Shown piece after piece: positions 17,409 through 26,860 of a DNA stretch of 64,000 nt. A program made the position numbers and the translations under genes. Source of the DNA: Saccharopolyspora gregorii (lineage in GTDB: Bacteria > Actinomycetota > Actinomycetes > Mycobacteriales > Pseudonocardiaceae); contig NZ_CP059556.1 in the NCBI RefSeq assembly GCF_024734405.1, positions 5,456,001 to 5,520,000 on the forward strand, read 5' to 3'. Numbering within the stretch: the stretch's first letter is position 1; each line of letters begins with the position of its first letter. Below the pieces are notes generated by a model. That model was not told the DNA's origin, did no database searches, and was given only the letters and a program-made list of their open reading frames with translations.

Positions 17409-17464
17409 GCCGCCCATCCTTCCGCACGCCCCGCGGAGAGCAGCACCACCTGAGAACTGCACCG

Positions 17465-17474
17465 ACTGGTCAGT
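17465..17474. promoter_or_regulatory. Candidate TetR operator before the MFS exporter
   Basis: ACTG-GT-CAGT is a short palindrome six bases before the MFS start, followed by TACAGTA. The context CCGACTGGTCAGTAC resembles operators of actinobacterial TetR-exporter pairs. Its position over the likely -10 region suits repression. Confidence 0.5.
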
Positions 17475-17480
17475 ACAGTA

Positions 17481-18986
17481 ATGCTCATGCAGCTGGATTC
17501 GGAAGCGCGACCGCAGGTGCGTTTCCCGCGCGGGCGGTGGGCGGCGCTGGCGGTGCTGGCGATCGCGGTGCTCGTGCTGGCGATCGACAACACCGTCCTG
17601 TACCTGGCGGTTCCCGCGTTGACCGCGGACCTCGCCCCGTCGGCCGCGCAGGTCCTGTGGATCGGCGACGTCTACTCGCTGGCGCTGGCCGGGCTGCTGG
17701 TGGTGATGGGCTCGCTGGCGGACCGGGTGGGCCGCAAGCGGCTGCTGCTGGTCGGTTCGGCCGCGTTCGGGGCGGCGTCGCTGCTGGCGGCGCTGTCGAC
17801 GAGCGCCGCGATGCTGATCGCGGCGCGGCTGCTGCTCGGGGTGGCGGGGGCGACGTTGATGCCGTCGACGTTGTCGTTGCTGCGCAACATCTTCCCGGAC
17901 CCCGTCGAGCGGACCAGGGCGATCGCGGTGTGGTCGGCCGCGGCGGGCGGCGGCGCGGCGGTGGGCCCGCTGGTCGGCGGGGTGCTGCTGGAGAACTTCG
18001 CCTGGGGATCGGTGTTCCTGATCAACGTGCCGGTGATGGCGGCGCTGGTGGTGAGCGGGATGTGGCTGCTGCCGGAGTCGCGGGATCCGCACCCGGGCCG
18101 GTTCGACCTGGTGTCGGCGGGGCTGTCGATGGTGGCGATCGTGCCGGTGGTGTGGGCGATCAAGCACACCGTGGCGTCCGGCGCCGACGCCGCGGGCGGG
18201 TGCGCGCTGCTGGCCGGACTGGTGGGCGGCTGGGCGTTCGTGCGCAGGCAGCGGCGGCTGGAGGTGCCGCTGATCGACGTGTCGTTGTTCGCCCGCCCGG
18301 CGTTCAGCGGGTCCGTGTTCGCCGGTTTCATGGCGGTGTTCGCGTTGATGGGCCTGTTGTTCTTCTTCTCGCAGTACCTGCAGCTGGTGCGCGGCTTCGG
18401 GCCGCTGGCGGCCGGCCTCGGGGAGCTGCCGAGCACGGTGTCGGCGATGGCCGCGGTCGCCGTGGTGGGCTGGGCGTCGCGCCGCCTGGGCGCCGGCCGG
18501 GCGATCGCGGTGAGCCTGCTGCTGGTGGCGGCCGGGCTCGTCGCGGTGGCGGTCGCGGAGGGCGCCGGTTCCTACTTCTGGCTGGGCCTGGCGCTGGTGC
18601 CGACCGGGCTGGGCGTGGGGATCGCGCAGACGCTGACGACCGACGTGGTGGTGTCGGCGGTGCCGCCGCACAAGGCGGGGGCGGCATCGGCCATCTCGGA
18701 GACCGCGATGGAGCTGGGCGTGGCGCTGGGGATCGCGATCCTCGGGTCCCTGGTGTCGCTGCTGTACCGCTCGGCGCTGCCGCCGGCCGAAGGGCTCTCC
18801 GCCGCGGGGCGGGCGGCGTTCGCGGATTCGCTGGCGTCGGCGTCGTCGGTGCTGCCACCGGATTCACCGCTGCTGGCGGCCGCGCGCGACGCGTTCACCG
18901 GGGCGATGCAGACCACGTCCCTCGCCGCGGCCGCGATCACCTTCGCGGCGGCGCTGGTGGCGGTGCGGACGATCCCGCGAGGCTGA
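17481..18986 (+). CDS. MFS multidrug exporter, DHA2 (14-TM, EmrB/QacA-like)
   Basis: The 501-residue membrane protein shows the DHA2 pattern: motif D1 AIDNTVLYLAVPAL in TM1, motif A GSLADRVGRKRLLL between TM2 and TM3, and motif C-like AAAGGGAAVGPLVGG in TM5. The length fits 14 helices. It should export cationic or amphipathic drugs using the proton gradient. ATGs at 17481 and 17487 are both possible. Divergent from a TetR repressor gene. Confidence 0.93.
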   Translation: MLMQLDSEARPQVRFPRGRWAALAVLAIAVLVLAIDNTVLYLAVPALTADLAPSAAQVLWIGDVYSLALAGLLVVMGSLADRVGRKRLLLVGSAAFGAASLLAALSTSAAMLIAARLLLGVAGATLMPSTLSLLRNIFPDPVERTRAIAVWSAAAGGGAAVGPLVGGVLLENFAWGSVFLINVPVMAALVVSGMWLLPESRDPHPGRFDLVSAGLSMVAIVPVVWAIKHTVASGADAAGGCALLAGLVGGWAFVRRQRRLEVPLIDVSLFARPAFSGSVFAGFMAVFALMGLLFFFSQYLQLVRGFGPLAAGLGELPSTVSAMAAVAVVGWASRRLGAGRAIAVSLLLVAAGLVAVAVAEGAGSYFWLGLALVPTGLGVGIAQTLTTDVVVSAVPPHKAGAASAISETAMELGVALGIAILGSLVSLLYRSALPPAEGLSAAGRAAFADSLASASSVLPPDSPLLAAARDAFTGAMQTTSLAAAAITFAAALVAVRTIPRG

Positions 18987-19038
18987 GCGCGGCGAAAACG
19001 CCTGGGATCCCGCGGAGGTTTCCGGAAGCATCCCCGGC

Positions 19039-20232
19039 ATGGGCGACGAGTTCGCGGTGAAGGCCACCTACGGCCAGGTCTTCGCGGTGGCGCAGTTCCG
19101 CGCGCTGTTCGCGGCCCGGCTGCTCGGCGTCCTGTCGGACGTGGTGCGGTCGGTGGCGCTGGCGGTGCTGGTGCACGACCGGACGGGTTCGCCGCTGCTG
19201 ACTGCGGTGGCGTTCACGATCGGTTTCCTGCCGCAGGCCGCGGGTGGGCTGTTCCTGGCCGCGATGGCGGACCGGTTCGCGCCGCGCACGCTGATCGCGA
19301 CGGGCTACGGCGTGCAGGCCGCGGTCGGGTTGCTGCTGGCGTTCGGGCGGCTGCCGGTCGGGGCCTGCCTGCTGCTCGTCGCGGCCGCCGCCTGCCTGAC
19401 CCCGGTCACGACGGGCGCCGCGGCCCGCGTCCTCGCGGCGGTCCTGGCCGGGGACGTCTACGTGCTGGGGCGCTCGCTGTCGTACCTGGTCGCGGTCGCG
19501 GCGCAGCTGGTGGGCATGGCGGCGGGCGGTGCGCTGGCGGCGTGGCTGGGCGTCGAGCGGACGATGCTGCTCACCGCGGGGGCGCACCTGGTGGCCGCGG
19601 TGCTCAGCGCCCTGTTCCTGGCGCGCAGCGAGGTGGTGCGGCCGCGCGGGTCGATCGTGCGCGACACCGTGCGGGGCAATGCGGCGCTGCTGGCCGCACC
19701 GGGCGTGGCGAGGCTGATCGCGGTGCAGTGCCTGCCCGCCGCGTTCCTCGCCGCGGGCGGCAGCCTGATCATCCCGTACGCCGCCGAGCGGGGGTTCACG
19801 CCCGCGGAGACGGGTGTGCTCCTGGCCGCGATCTCGGCGGGCATGCTCATCGGGGACGTGGTGGTGGGGAGGGCGTTCGACCCGCGCACCCGCGAGCGCC
19901 TGGTCCGCCCGCTGCTGCTGGTCATGGGTTCACCGCTGATCGTCCTGGCGGCGGACCCGCCGCACCCGGTGGTGGTGGCCGCCTACGTGTTCACCGGCAC
20001 CGGCTCCGCCTACCTGCTGGGCTTGCAGCGCCGCTACTTGGCGGCCGTCCCCGAAGCCCTGCAGGGCCAGGGCTTCGCCCTGCTCAACATGACCACCATG
20101 ACGGTCCAGGGCGTGGGCCCCCTCCTGTTCGGCCTGGCAGCCGAACACCTCCCCCTGAACCACACCCTCGCCCTCATAGGAGCAACGAGCACCCTGACCG
20201 CCCTGCTCCTCACACCCCCACACCCCCACTGA
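19039..20232 (+). CDS. MFS transporter (12-TM, multidrug-efflux-like)
   Basis: The 397-residue protein has about 12 hydrophobic helices and starts MGDEFAVKATYGQVFAVAQF. TM1-2 has RLLGVLSDVVRSVALAVLV and the loop 2-3 motif is reduced to MADRFAPRTLI. The fold suggests an MFS_3-type efflux permease; the substrate is unknown. GGAGG lies about 20 bases upstream of the ATG. It follows the first exporter after 52 bases in the same direction and may share its transcript. The 3' end shifts to C-rich codons, running straight into the repeat region. Confidence 0.87.
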   Translation: MGDEFAVKATYGQVFAVAQFRALFAARLLGVLSDVVRSVALAVLVHDRTGSPLLTAVAFTIGFLPQAAGGLFLAAMADRFAPRTLIATGYGVQAAVGLLLAFGRLPVGACLLLVAAAACLTPVTTGAAARVLAAVLAGDVYVLGRSLSYLVAVAAQLVGMAAGGALAAWLGVERTMLLTAGAHLVAAVLSALFLARSEVVRPRGSIVRDTVRGNAALLAAPGVARLIAVQCLPAAFLAAGGSLIIPYAAERGFTPAETGVLLAAISAGMLIGDVVVGRAFDPRTRERLVRPLLLVMGSPLIVLAADPPHPVVVAAYVFTGTGSAYLLGLQRRYLAAVPEALQGQGFALLNMTTMTVQGVGPLLFGLAAEHLPLNHTLALIGATSTLTALLLTPPHPH

Positions 20233-20344
20233 CCACCCAACCCCCACCCACACCCACAACCCCAAACACCCGAAACCCACCCCAAAACAACGCCCGAAAA
20301 CCGAGCAAACCAACCCCGAAGACCAAAGGCCAAACCCCCGCATC

Positions 20345-20576
20345 GATGGCCGAAGGCCGAGCCAACCCCCGATGGCCGAAGGCCGAGCCCCGCACACGAT
20401 GGCCGAAGGCCGAGCCCCCACACCGATGGCCGAAGGCCAAGCCACACCCCGAAGGCCGAAAACCGAGCCCACACCCCGAAGACCGAAGGCCAAGCCCACG
20501 CACCGATGGCCGAAGGCCGAGCCCCGCACACGATGGCCGAAGGCCGAGCCAACCCCCGATGGCCGAAGGCCGAGCC
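20345..20576. repeat. Array of about nine 26-27-bp GGCC-GAA-GGCC hairpin repeats
   Basis: The core GATGGCCGAAGGCCGAGCC occurs six times exactly and about three times in degenerate form, with C/A-rich spacers such as AACCCCC and CCGCACAC. Each core can fold as GGCC-GAA-GGCC. More decayed units extend back to about 20296. Both strands are open through the array, so low-complexity ORFs appear (GLRPSAFGHR-like), but these are repeat artefacts. It fills most of the gap between the MFS gene and ssrA. Confidence 0.9.
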
Positions 20577-20640
20577 CCGCACCGGCTGGTCCCCACCCAG
20601 CCCAACCCCCACCCGAGGCAAGGAGCCCCACGATCCGCAC

Positions 20641-20681
20641 CACCGCACCGTGGGGGCCTACGGGGGCTCGGCCCCCGTACA
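20641..20681. repeat. Conserved G/C hairpin element, copy A
   Basis: TACGGGGGC-TCG-GCCCCCGTA (20659-20679) is a perfect 9-bp stem. The upstream GGGGGCC (20652-20658) can instead pair with GGCCCCC (20670-20676), giving two exclusive folds. The 41-bp segment recurs almost unchanged at 26996-27036 and 27452-27492, always downstream of a structural RNA gene. Confidence 0.85.
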
Positions 20682-20685
20682 GATG

Positions 20686-20726
20686 AAAAGGAGCCGGGAA
20701 GACGCCAAAAGCGTCAACCAGGCTCC
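20686..20726 (-). terminator. Intrinsic terminator of ssrA
   Basis: On the minus strand GGAGCC (20726-20721) pairs with GGCTCC (20695-20690) around an inner GACGC/GCGTC stem, followed by TTTT. It lies four bases beyond the tmRNA 3' end. Confidence 0.8.
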
Positions 20727-20729
20727 ATG

Positions 20730-21097
20730 TGGAGGTGCCGGGAATCGAACCCGGGTCCTCCGTCGCTTCACCAAGACTTCTCCGTGCGCAGTCCGCTATG
20801 CCTCTGCTTGGCTCCCTCGGTCTCGCGAACTAGCCGAGGTGACGAGCCCAGCCGCTGTTCGATGTCCCACCAGGTCCCGCGGCCGGACCTGGCGGTAAGA
20901 GCCCCCTAGTCGATGCCGGATTCCGGGACGGAGGCGTTCCCGGTCCGACAGAGTCGCTCCTCGCTCAGGCGGCGAGGGCGAACTCGCGCTGACTCTTGTC
21001 GGCGCTTATTAGATTGCGGCGACGCTCTCGGTGGTCTCCCGCCTGCACCGGCACGCTTCCCTTGGATCACCGTACGGAGTCGAAACCGTTCACCCCC
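20730..21097 (-). ncRNA. ssrA: tmRNA (10Sa RNA) with tag ADKSQREFALAA
   Basis: The 5' end GGGGGTGAACGGTTTCGACT is the conserved tmRNA start, and the 3' end carries GGTTCGATTCCCGGCACCTCC, a tRNA-like T arm and acceptor strand pairing with the 5' GGGGGUG. The CCA end is not encoded. The tag frame runs from GCC at 21003 to TGA at 20965 and encodes ADKSQREFALAA, close to other actinobacterial tags. tmRNA with SmpB rescues stalled ribosomes and marks the product for proteolysis. smpB lies 1 kb away in the same direction. A TATGCT-like -10 lies at 21141-21136, without a clear -35. Confidence 0.97.
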
Positions 21098-21176
21098 TCG
21101 TTGCGGCCGTTCCTTCTCGACCGCGCGGTCCGTACAGCATAACGTCCGCTCCCCCGCGGATCATTCCACTATCGGC

Positions 21177-22100
21177 CTACGAGATTTCCGCAGGTGGGAG
21201 CTTCAGCAGCCGGGCGGGTGCGTCGTGCAGGACGCTGCGCAGGAACGGGGTGCCGAGCCGTTCGTCGGCGGCGGCCCACCCGGCGATGGCGGCGAGCTGC
21301 TCGGCGTACGGGTAGGGGATGTTGGGGTAGTCGGTGCCGAGCACGACGCGGTCCTGCACGGGCACGAGCCGGGCCGGCCAGTCGGCGGGCAGCGGGCTGA
21401 ACCGCTCGGTGAAGGCGACGCCGACCATGGTGGTGTCCAGGTGCACTCGCGGGTGCTCGTGGACGAGCCGGAGCGCGGTGTCGTACTCGGGCATGCCCGC
21501 GTGGGCGAGGACGGCGGTGAGCAGCGGGTGCCTGCGCAGCACTTCGCCGAACACGTCGAGCCCGGTGTGGTCGCCGCGGATGGGTCCGTGCCCGCAGTGG
21601 ATGACGACGGGAGTGCCCGCTTCGGCGAGCACGCCCCAGGTCTCGTCGAGCAACGGGTCCCGCGGGTCGAACTTCCCGACCTGCACGTGGACCTTGATGC
21701 AGCGCGCCCCGGCCGCGAGGGCGTCGCGCATGGCGCGTTCCATGCCGGGTTCGGGGTAGAGCGTCGCGGTGGGCACGGCGCCCGGCGTGCGGTGCCCGAA
21801 GTCGAGGGCCCACTCGTTGAGCCAGGCGGCCATGCCGGGCTTGTGCGGGTAGACGAGCGGCGCGAACGCGGTCACCCCGAGGTCGCGGAGCAGCCGCAGC
21901 CGGGTCGGTTCGTCGTGCCGGTAGGTGACGGGCCAGTCCATGCCGTAGTGGGTGCGTGCCTGGTCGAAGTAGGCCCACACCTTGTGCAGCACGCGTTCCG
22001 GCAGGAAGTGCGTGTGCAGGTCGACGAGTCCGGGGAGGCCGAGCCGGTCCAGCCAGGGCCGCACTTCCGCGTCGGAGGCGGGCCCGGCCGGGATGCTCAC
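21177..22100 (-). CDS. Amidohydrolase-family protein (TIM-barrel, amidohydrolase 2)
   Basis: The 307-residue protein has the metal motif HxH in [12 protein letters not shown] near the N-terminus, then [30 protein letters not shown] and the late aspartate in [13 protein letters not shown]. This is the order of the amidohydrolase-2 (ACMSD-like) group, which includes decarboxylases and hydrolases; the substrate is not readable. The GTG at 22100 overlaps the smpB stop (GTGA), so it is translated after smpB. A functional link to ribosome rescue is not implied. Confidence 0.88.
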   Translation of the reverse strand: MSIPAGPASDAEVRPWLDRLGLPGLVDLHTHFLPERVLHKVWAYFDQARTHYGMDWPVTYRHDEPTRLRLLRDLGVTAFAPLVYPHKPGMAAWLNEWALDFGHRTPGAVPTATLYPEPGMERAMRDALAAGARCIKVHVQVGKFDPRDPLLDETWGVLAEAGTPVVIHCGHGPIRGDHTGLDVFGEVLRRHPLLTAVLAHAGMPEYDTALRLVHEHPRVHLDTTMVGVAFTERFSPLPADWPARLVPVQDRVVLGTDYPNIPYPYAEQLAAIAGWAAADERLGTPFLRSVLHDAPARLLKLPPAEIS

Positions 22101-22573
22101 CGGCGGCCCTTGCGGATGCGGCCGATGTGGCGCTGCATCTCGCGGTCGGCGTCCCGCTTGGCCATGTCGTGCCGCTTGTCGTGCGCCTTCTTGCCGCGGG
22201 CGAGGGCGAGTTCGACCTTGGCCTTGCCGTCGGAGAAGTACATGGACAGCGGGATGAGGCTCAGCCCGCTCTCCTTGATCTTCCCGACCAGGCGGAGGAT
22301 CTCGCCGCGGTGCAGCAGCAGTTTGCGGGAGCGCCGTGGTTCGTGGTTGGTCCAGGTGCCTTCGGTGTACTCGGGGATGTGCGCGTTGCGCAGCCACACC
22401 TCGCCTTGGTCGACGGTGGCGAAGGCGTCGACGAGGGAGGCCTTGCCCTGCCGCAGGCTCTTCACCTCGGTGCCGGTGAGCACGATCCCGGTCTCGTAGG
22501 TGTCCAGCACCGACCAGTCGTGCCGCGCCTTGCGGTTCTGCGCGATCTGCTTGCGCCCGCGTTCCTTCACCAT
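22097..22573 (-). CDS. smpB: SsrA-binding protein SmpB
   Basis: The 158-residue protein matches SmpB throughout: [21 protein letters not shown] at the beta-barrel start (shown in part), [37 protein letters not shown] and the basic tail [14 protein letters not shown] that inserts in the decoding centre. It binds the tRNA-like domain of tmRNA and delivers it to stalled ribosomes. ssrA lies directly downstream, on the far side of the amidohydrolase gene; ftsX and ftsE lie upstream, as in mycobacteria. Confidence 0.98.
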   Translation of the reverse strand: MVKERGRKQIAQNRKARHDWSVLDTYETGIVLTGTEVKSLRQGKASLVDAFATVDQGEVWLRNAHIPEYTEGTWTNHEPRRSRKLLLHRGEILRLVGKIKESGLSLIPLSMYFSDGKAKVELALARGKKAHDKRHDMAKRDADREMQRHIGRIRKGRR

Positions 22574-22707
22574 GCTTGCAACCTTAGCTACCCGTGTCTC
22601 GTGCGCGGCGGGACCGCGGCACGGCGCCGGTCGTGCTCGGCCCGCGCCGGGCGTAGAGCGAAGCAGCCGCCGAGCCTCGTGGTCAACCGGGTTTTCCCGG
22701 TCTGGAA

Positions 22708-22750
22708 CGCGAGGAGCGGCCGCGCTCGACGAGCACGGCCGCTCCTCGCG
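22708..22750 (-). terminator. Hairpin downstream of ftsX
   Basis: CGCGAGGAGCGGCCG (22708-22722) and CGGCCGCTCCTCGCG (22736-22750) form a perfect 15-bp stem with a 13-base loop, 14 bases past the ftsX stop. It likely separates ftsEX from smpB transcription. A second small hairpin ACCGGG-TTTT-CCCGGT is at 22686-22701. Confidence 0.7.
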
Positions 22751-22763
22751 GTGGTCTCCGGGG

Positions 22764-23666
22764 TCAGAGCCGCACGTACAGCCGCAGCGTCACGTACCCG
22801 GTGGTCGCCGAGATCGCGGCCGCGACCAGCAGCATGATCGGCGAGACGGCGGCGATGTCGCCGTAGCCGATCTCCGGGATGATGCCGGTGCCGAACACCG
22901 GCGACATGACCCTGTCGATGAACGCCGCCTTCGAGATGAGCAGCCCGATGATCGCCAGCAGCGCGCCGATCAGGCCGGACACCATCGCTTCCAGGAGGAA
23001 CGGCAGCTGGGTGTACCAGCGGGTGGCGCCGACGAGCCGCATGATGCCGGTCTCGGTGCGCCGGGTGAACGCGGAGAGCTGGATGGTGTTGGAGATCAGC
23101 AGCAGCGCCGCCATCGCCTGCACCAGCGCGATCGAGAAGGTCGCGTTGCGCACGCCGTTGAGCACGCCGAACAGCCGGTCCAGGTAGTCGGCCTGGTCGA
23201 CGACGCTGTCCACGCCGGGCTGGCCGTCGAACTTCTGCTGGATGGCCCCGAACCGCTCCTGGTCGGTGAGCTTGATCCGCAGCGAGGCGGGCATCGCTTC
23301 GACGCGGGCCACGTCGCGCAGTTCCGGCATGGTCTCGAAGACCTTGTTGAAGTTCTCGAACGCCTGCTCGCGGTTCTCGAACTTGACGGATTCGACGCCG
23401 GAGGAGCGGGTCAGCTCGGACTTGAGGTTCGCGCAGGGCTGCTGCGTGCAGTCCGCGTCGTTGGCGCTGACGTCGTCGGTCATGAACACGACGACCTCGA
23501 CGCGGTCCTGGTAGACCTCCTGCATCCGGTCGATCAACCGGACGACCAGCAGACCCCCACCGAGCAGGCCGACCGAGATGGCCGTGGTGAGGATCATGGC
23601 GATGGTCATCGTGACGTTGCGCCGAAGGCCGTTGACGACCTCGCTGAATACGAAGCTCGCGCGCAT
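22764..23666 (-). CDS. ftsX: Cell-division ABC transporter permease-like protein FtsX
   Basis: The 300-residue protein has the FtsX layout: a short cytoplasmic N-terminus, TM1 (about 21-45), a large extracytoplasmic domain (about 46-170) with two cysteines ([12 protein letters not shown]), and three further TM helices. Conserved FtsX sequence includes [20 protein letters not shown] and RLVGATRWY. FtsX with FtsE activates peptidoglycan hydrolases (RipC in mycobacteria) in step with ATP hydrolysis. It follows ftsE after 43 bases on the same strand. Confidence 0.96.
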   Translation of the reverse strand: MRASFVFSEVVNGLRRNVTMTIAMILTTAISVGLLGGGLLVVRLIDRMQEVYQDRVEVVVFMTDDVSANDADCTQQPCANLKSELTRSSGVESVKFENREQAFENFNKVFETMPELRDVARVEAMPASLRIKLTDQERFGAIQQKFDGQPGVDSVVDQADYLDRLFGVLNGVRNATFSIALVQAMAALLLISNTIQLSAFTRRTETGIMRLVGATRWYTQLPFLLEAMVSGLIGALLAIIGLLISKAAFIDRVMSPVFGTGIIPEIGYGDIAAVSPIMLLVAAAISATTGYVTLRLYVRL

Positions 23667-23709
23667 CTTGGTGTGTGCTTCCTGGCTGGGTTCGGGGGTG
23701 CGGGGCTGC

Positions 23710-24399
23710 TCAGCGACCGACGCCGTAGACGCCGCGGGCGTCGTCGCGGATCACTCTGCCGAGGCTGAGCTCCACGACGCGGCGCCGCATCGAGTCGACG
23801 ATCGAGTGGTCGTGCGTCGCCATGACCACCGTGGTGCCGGTGCGGTTGATCCGCTCCAGCAGCAGCATGATGTCCTGGCTGGTGTCGGGGTCGAGGTTGC
23901 CCGTGGGCTCGTCGCACAGCAGCACCAGCGGCCGGTTCACGAAGGCGCGCGCGATGGCGACGCGCTGCTGCTCACCACCGGAGAGCTCGTGCGGCATCCG
24001 GTCGGCCTTGCCGTCGAGGCCGACGAGCTGCAGCACCTCCGGCACCACCTTGCGGATGGTGTGCCGGGGCTTCCCGATGACTTCGAGCGCGAACGCCACG
24101 TTCTCGGCGACCGTCTTGTTGTTGAGCAGCCGGAAGTCCTGGAACACGCAGCCGATCCGCTGCCGCAGCCTCGGCACCCGTCGTCGCGGTAGCTTCGCGA
24201 CGTTCCAGTCGGCCACGAACACCCGGCCTCGGGTGGGCACGTCCTCGCGGAGCAGCAGCCGCAGGAACGTGGACTTCCCCGAGCCGGAAGGGCCGATGAG
24301 GAACACGAATTCGCCCTTGCCGACGCTCACCGAGACGTCGTCGAGCGCGGGACGGGTCGAGGTCTTGTATCCCTTGGACACGTGCTCAAGCCGGATCAC
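23710..24399 (-). CDS. ftsE: Cell-division ATP-binding protein FtsE
   Basis: The 229-residue ABC ATPase starts [13 protein letters not shown] from GTG at 24399, the usual FtsE start and length. Motifs: Walker [10 protein letters not shown] (36-44), signature [14 protein letters not shown] (about 137-150), Walker [14 protein letters not shown] (about 157-169) and the switch histidine in [10 protein letters not shown]. It powers FtsX at the septum. An upstream in-frame ATG would add about 27 residues with no resemblance to FtsE. Confidence 0.97.
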   Translation of the reverse strand: MIRLEHVSKGYKTSTRPALDDVSVSVGKGEFVFLIGPSGSGKSTFLRLLLREDVPTRGRVFVADWNVAKLPRRRVPRLRQRIGCVFQDFRLLNNKTVAENVAFALEVIGKPRHTIRKVVPEVLQLVGLDGKADRMPHELSGGEQQRVAIARAFVNRPLVLLCDEPTGNLDPDTSQDIMLLLERINRTGTTVVMATHDHSIVDSMRRRVVELSLGRVIRDDARGVYGVGR

Positions 24400-24431
24400 G
24401 GGGCGTGAGTTTACCTGCGACCTTTCGGGGG

Positions 24432-24469
24432 ACCGGCGCTCACCCGGACCAGTCACCAGGAGCGCCGGT
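24432..24469 (-). terminator. Hairpin between prfB and ftsE
   Basis: ACCGGCGCTC (24432-24441) and GAGCGCCGGT (24460-24469) form a 10-bp stem with an 18-base loop in the 180-bp gap after prfB. No T-run. Termination of prfB is plausible but not certain. Confidence 0.45.
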
Positions 24470-24581
24470 ACCGGGTCCATCTCCGCTGGTCAGCTCGTGA
24501 TCAGCTCACGCACCGCAGCTTCCGGACGGAGCAACGCCCTCACCCGTGCGGGCGGCACGCGTCGCGGTCCGCCCGGCGGCC

Positions 24582-25688
24582 TCAGGCCGCGGAGTCCTGC
24601 TGGCGGCGCCAGCGGATGCCCGCTTCGAGGAACCCGTCGATCTGGCCGTCGAGCACGGCGTCCGGGTTGCCGACCTCGAACTCGGTGCGCAGGTCCTTGA
24701 CCATCTGGTACGGGTGCAGCACGTAGGAGCGCATCTGGTTGCCCCAGCTGGAGCCGCTGTCCTTGAGCGCGTTGAGCTCGGCGCGCTCCTCCTCCCGCTT
24801 GCGGGCGAGCAGCTTGGACTGGAGCACGCGCAGCGCGGCCGCCTTGTTCTGCAGCTGCGACTTCTCGTTCTGGCAGGACACCACGATGCCGGTGGGGATG
24901 TGCGTGATGCGCACGGCGGAGTCGGTGGTGTTGACGCTCTGCCCGCCGGGACCGGAGGAGCGGAACACGTCGACGCGGATGTCCTTCTCCGGGATCTCCA
25001 CGTGGTCGGTCTCCTCCACTACGGGGAGGACTTCGACGCCGGCGAAGGAGGTCTGCCTGCGACCCTGGTTGTCGAACGGCGAGATCCGCACCAGCCGGTG
25101 GGTGCCCTGCTCGACGGACAGCGTGCCGTAGGCGTAGGGGGCGTTGATGCGGAAGGTGGCGGACTTGACGCCGGCTTCTTCCGCGTAGGAGGTGTCGTAG
25201 ACCTCGACGGGGTATTCGTGGCGTTCGGACCAGCGCACGTACATCCGCATGAGCATCTCGGCGAAGTCGGCGGCGTCGATGCCGCCCGCTTCGGCGCGGA
25301 CGGTGACGACGGCTTCCCGCTCGTCGTACTCGCCGGAGAGCAGGGTGCGGACTTCGAGGGCGTCGAGCTCCTTCTTGAGCCGCTTGCGCTCCTCGTCGGC
25401 CTCGTCGAGCCCGGCCTGGTCGCCTTCGTCCTCGCTGAGCTCGTAGAGGACTTCGACGTCCTCGACCCGCTGCCGCAAGTCGCTGATCTTGCGCAGTTCG
25501 GCCTGCCGGTGCACCAGCTGGCTGCTGATCTTCTGCGCGTACTCGACGTCGTCCCACAGGTTCGGCTTGGCCGCTTCGGTTTCGAGTTCGGCGATCTTCG
25601 CCCGCAACGCGTCTAGGCCCATGACGCTCTCGATGCCTTCGAGCGTGGTGGACAGGTCCTTGATATCTGCGGCGACGTCGGGATTCAC
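24582..25688 (-). CDS. prfB: Peptide chain release factor 2 (RF2)
   Basis: The 368-residue protein has the peptide-anticodon SPF (203-205, [15 protein letters not shown]) that reads UGA/UAA and the catalytic GGQ (248-250, [16 protein letters not shown]). The gene is one uninterrupted frame; the programmed +1 frameshift at codon 26 used in Escherichia coli is absent, as in other actinobacteria. The GTG start lacks a strong ribosome binding site. It heads the prfB-ftsE-ftsX-smpB block. Confidence 0.97.
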   Translation of the reverse strand: MNPDVAADIKDLSTTLEGIESVMGLDALRAKIAELETEAAKPNLWDDVEYAQKISSQLVHRQAELRKISDLRQRVEDVEVLYELSEDEGDQAGLDEADEERKRLKKELDALEVRTLLSGEYDEREAVVTVRAEAGGIDAADFAEMLMRMYVRWSERHEYPVEVYDTSYAEEAGVKSATFRINAPYAYGTLSVEQGTHRLVRISPFDNQGRRQTSFAGVEVLPVVEETDHVEIPEKDIRVDVFRSSGPGGQSVNTTDSAVRITHIPTGIVVSCQNEKSQLQNKAAALRVLQSKLLARKREEERAELNALKDSGSSWGNQMRSYVLHPYQMVKDLRTEFEVGNPDAVLDGQIDGFLEAGIRWRRQQDSAA

Positions 25689-25810
25689 AGTGTTCGAGGG
25701 TACTTCACCGGCGGGCGGCTTCCCACGAGGACGGCCCCGGTCGGCGCCGGTGTCCCCGCCCAGGGCTGCGGTGGTGCTCGCGGGCGGGGTTCCGGATCAT
25801 TCCCCAGTGC

Positions 25811-26308
25811 TCATTCCGGAATGCTGTCGAGCAGTTTCACGATGGCCCGGTTGTGGGCGACGGTGAAGTCGGCCGCGGCCTTCTCGTAGGGGTCGGTGGC
25901 GGCCTTGGCGGCGTTCTTCGCTTCGTCGAGCCGGGCGGTGTACTGCTCGCGGGCGGATTCGACGAGGGCGGCGCGCTGCTTGGGCGTGAGCGATCCGGCG
26001 TGGACGAGCCGCAGGATCAGCGGGCTGCGCACGTTGTCCGGGCCGGGTTCGGTGTTCAACCAGGACTTGAAGGCGCGCTTGCCGGCGGCGGTGATCGCGT
26101 ACTGCTGGCTGGAGCGCGGTCCTTGCTTGCCGAGGCGCAGCAGCCCGGATTCGGTGAGCGCGGGAAGTTCCCGGTACACCTGGCTGCGGGTCACGCTGAA
26201 GAATCCACCGAATCGTTCGGTGGCGGCAGCGACGAGCTGCCCCCCGGTCTTCGGGCCGTCGTGCAGCAGCCCCAGCAGTGCGGCGGATGTCGAGTTCAGC
26301 TCAGTCAC
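25811..26308 (-). CDS. PadR-family transcriptional regulator
   Basis: The 165-residue protein has a winged helix (about 5-85): LNSTSAALLGLL, GGFFSVTRSQVYRELPAL, ESGLLRLGKQGPRSSQQYAI, then a C-terminal helical dimerisation domain (REQYTARLDEAKNAAKAATD), matching PadR subfamily 2. The GTG at 26308 has GGTGGA upstream; a longer form starting at 26377 is possible but has no family match. No target gene is adjacent, so regulation of itself or of distant genes is likely. Confidence 0.88.
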   Translation of the reverse strand: MTELNSTSAALLGLLHDGPKTGGQLVAAATERFGGFFSVTRSQVYRELPALTESGLLRLGKQGPRSSQQYAITAAGKRAFKSWLNTEPGPDNVRSPLILRLVHAGSLTPKQRAALVESAREQYTARLDEAKNAAKAATDPYEKAAADFTVAHNRAIVKLLDSIPE

Positions 26309-26856
26309 GAATCCACCGTGCCACGGCCCTCGCAGGCTGTCCACAATGGTCGGCCTCTCTGTCCACTGTGGTTGCAATGGGCTGGTCCGAGTGGACCATC
26401 CGTTGTGGCGCAGCGTGAGCGGGTGCCGCCGTTCCGGCGTGCTTCAGCGCACATCGCTCTGCCATCGAGGGGAACGTTCGTGGGCGCGGGCGCCGTGGCG
26501 GGCCGCGCCGGGTGTCGCGCGCGGTGGTGATCGCTACCTGATCGTGCGGTCTACCTGCACGAAACGGTGCGTTGCCGCGGCGGGGCCGCCGATTACCGGG
26601 AGTGACGTCCATGCTGCGGCGGTGCGCCGGCGCCCGCCGGTCGCGTTCGGACGGAGGTCGTGCTGCCCGGAACCGAGCCCCACCAACGCTTTTCCGCTTG
26701 CCCCGGCAAGGATCCCCCCGCTCGCCAGCCCCGCTGCACCGTCTGCCGTCCCCCGTACTCCCCTCCCCGGCACCCCACCGAGCAACCACCCCCGCTCCCC
26801 CACCCACCAAAACCCCGGCAACCCCCCAAACCACTAACCGCAAGCCCCCACCCCCA
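26309..26856. other. Non-coding stretch upstream of the PadR gene
   Basis: About 550 bp with no credible gene: open frames here have mixed third-base composition and no family resemblance. The first 100 bases should hold the PadR promoter (TGTCCACAATGG and TGTCCACTGTGG at about 26338 and 26361 form a near-repeated CCACA/CCACT pair). Beyond about 26760 the sequence becomes strongly C/A-rich on the plus strand and grades into the hairpin repeats. Confidence 0.55.
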
Positions 26857-26860
26857 CCGC

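Noticed and set aside
20345-20576. CRISPR array
   Set aside because: Repeats are about 19 bases with 7-9-base C/A-rich spacers that are themselves repeated; no cas genes are nearby.
20345-20643. Long low-complexity reading frames on both strands (MAEGRA- or LRPSAFGHR-type peptides)
   Set aside because: They follow the 26-bp DNA repeat in all frames and both strands, have no independent coding signature, and change frame with spacer length; they are artefacts of the hairpin array.
20730-21097. Integration site of a genomic island at the tmRNA or tRNA 3' ends
   Set aside because: No integrase, no duplicated RNA 3' end and no change in gene content were seen; the repeats remain unexplained, but a classical island is not supported.
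24582-25688. Programmed frameshift in prfB
   Set aside because: The gene is one continuous frame with no internal UGA after a slippery CUU codon.
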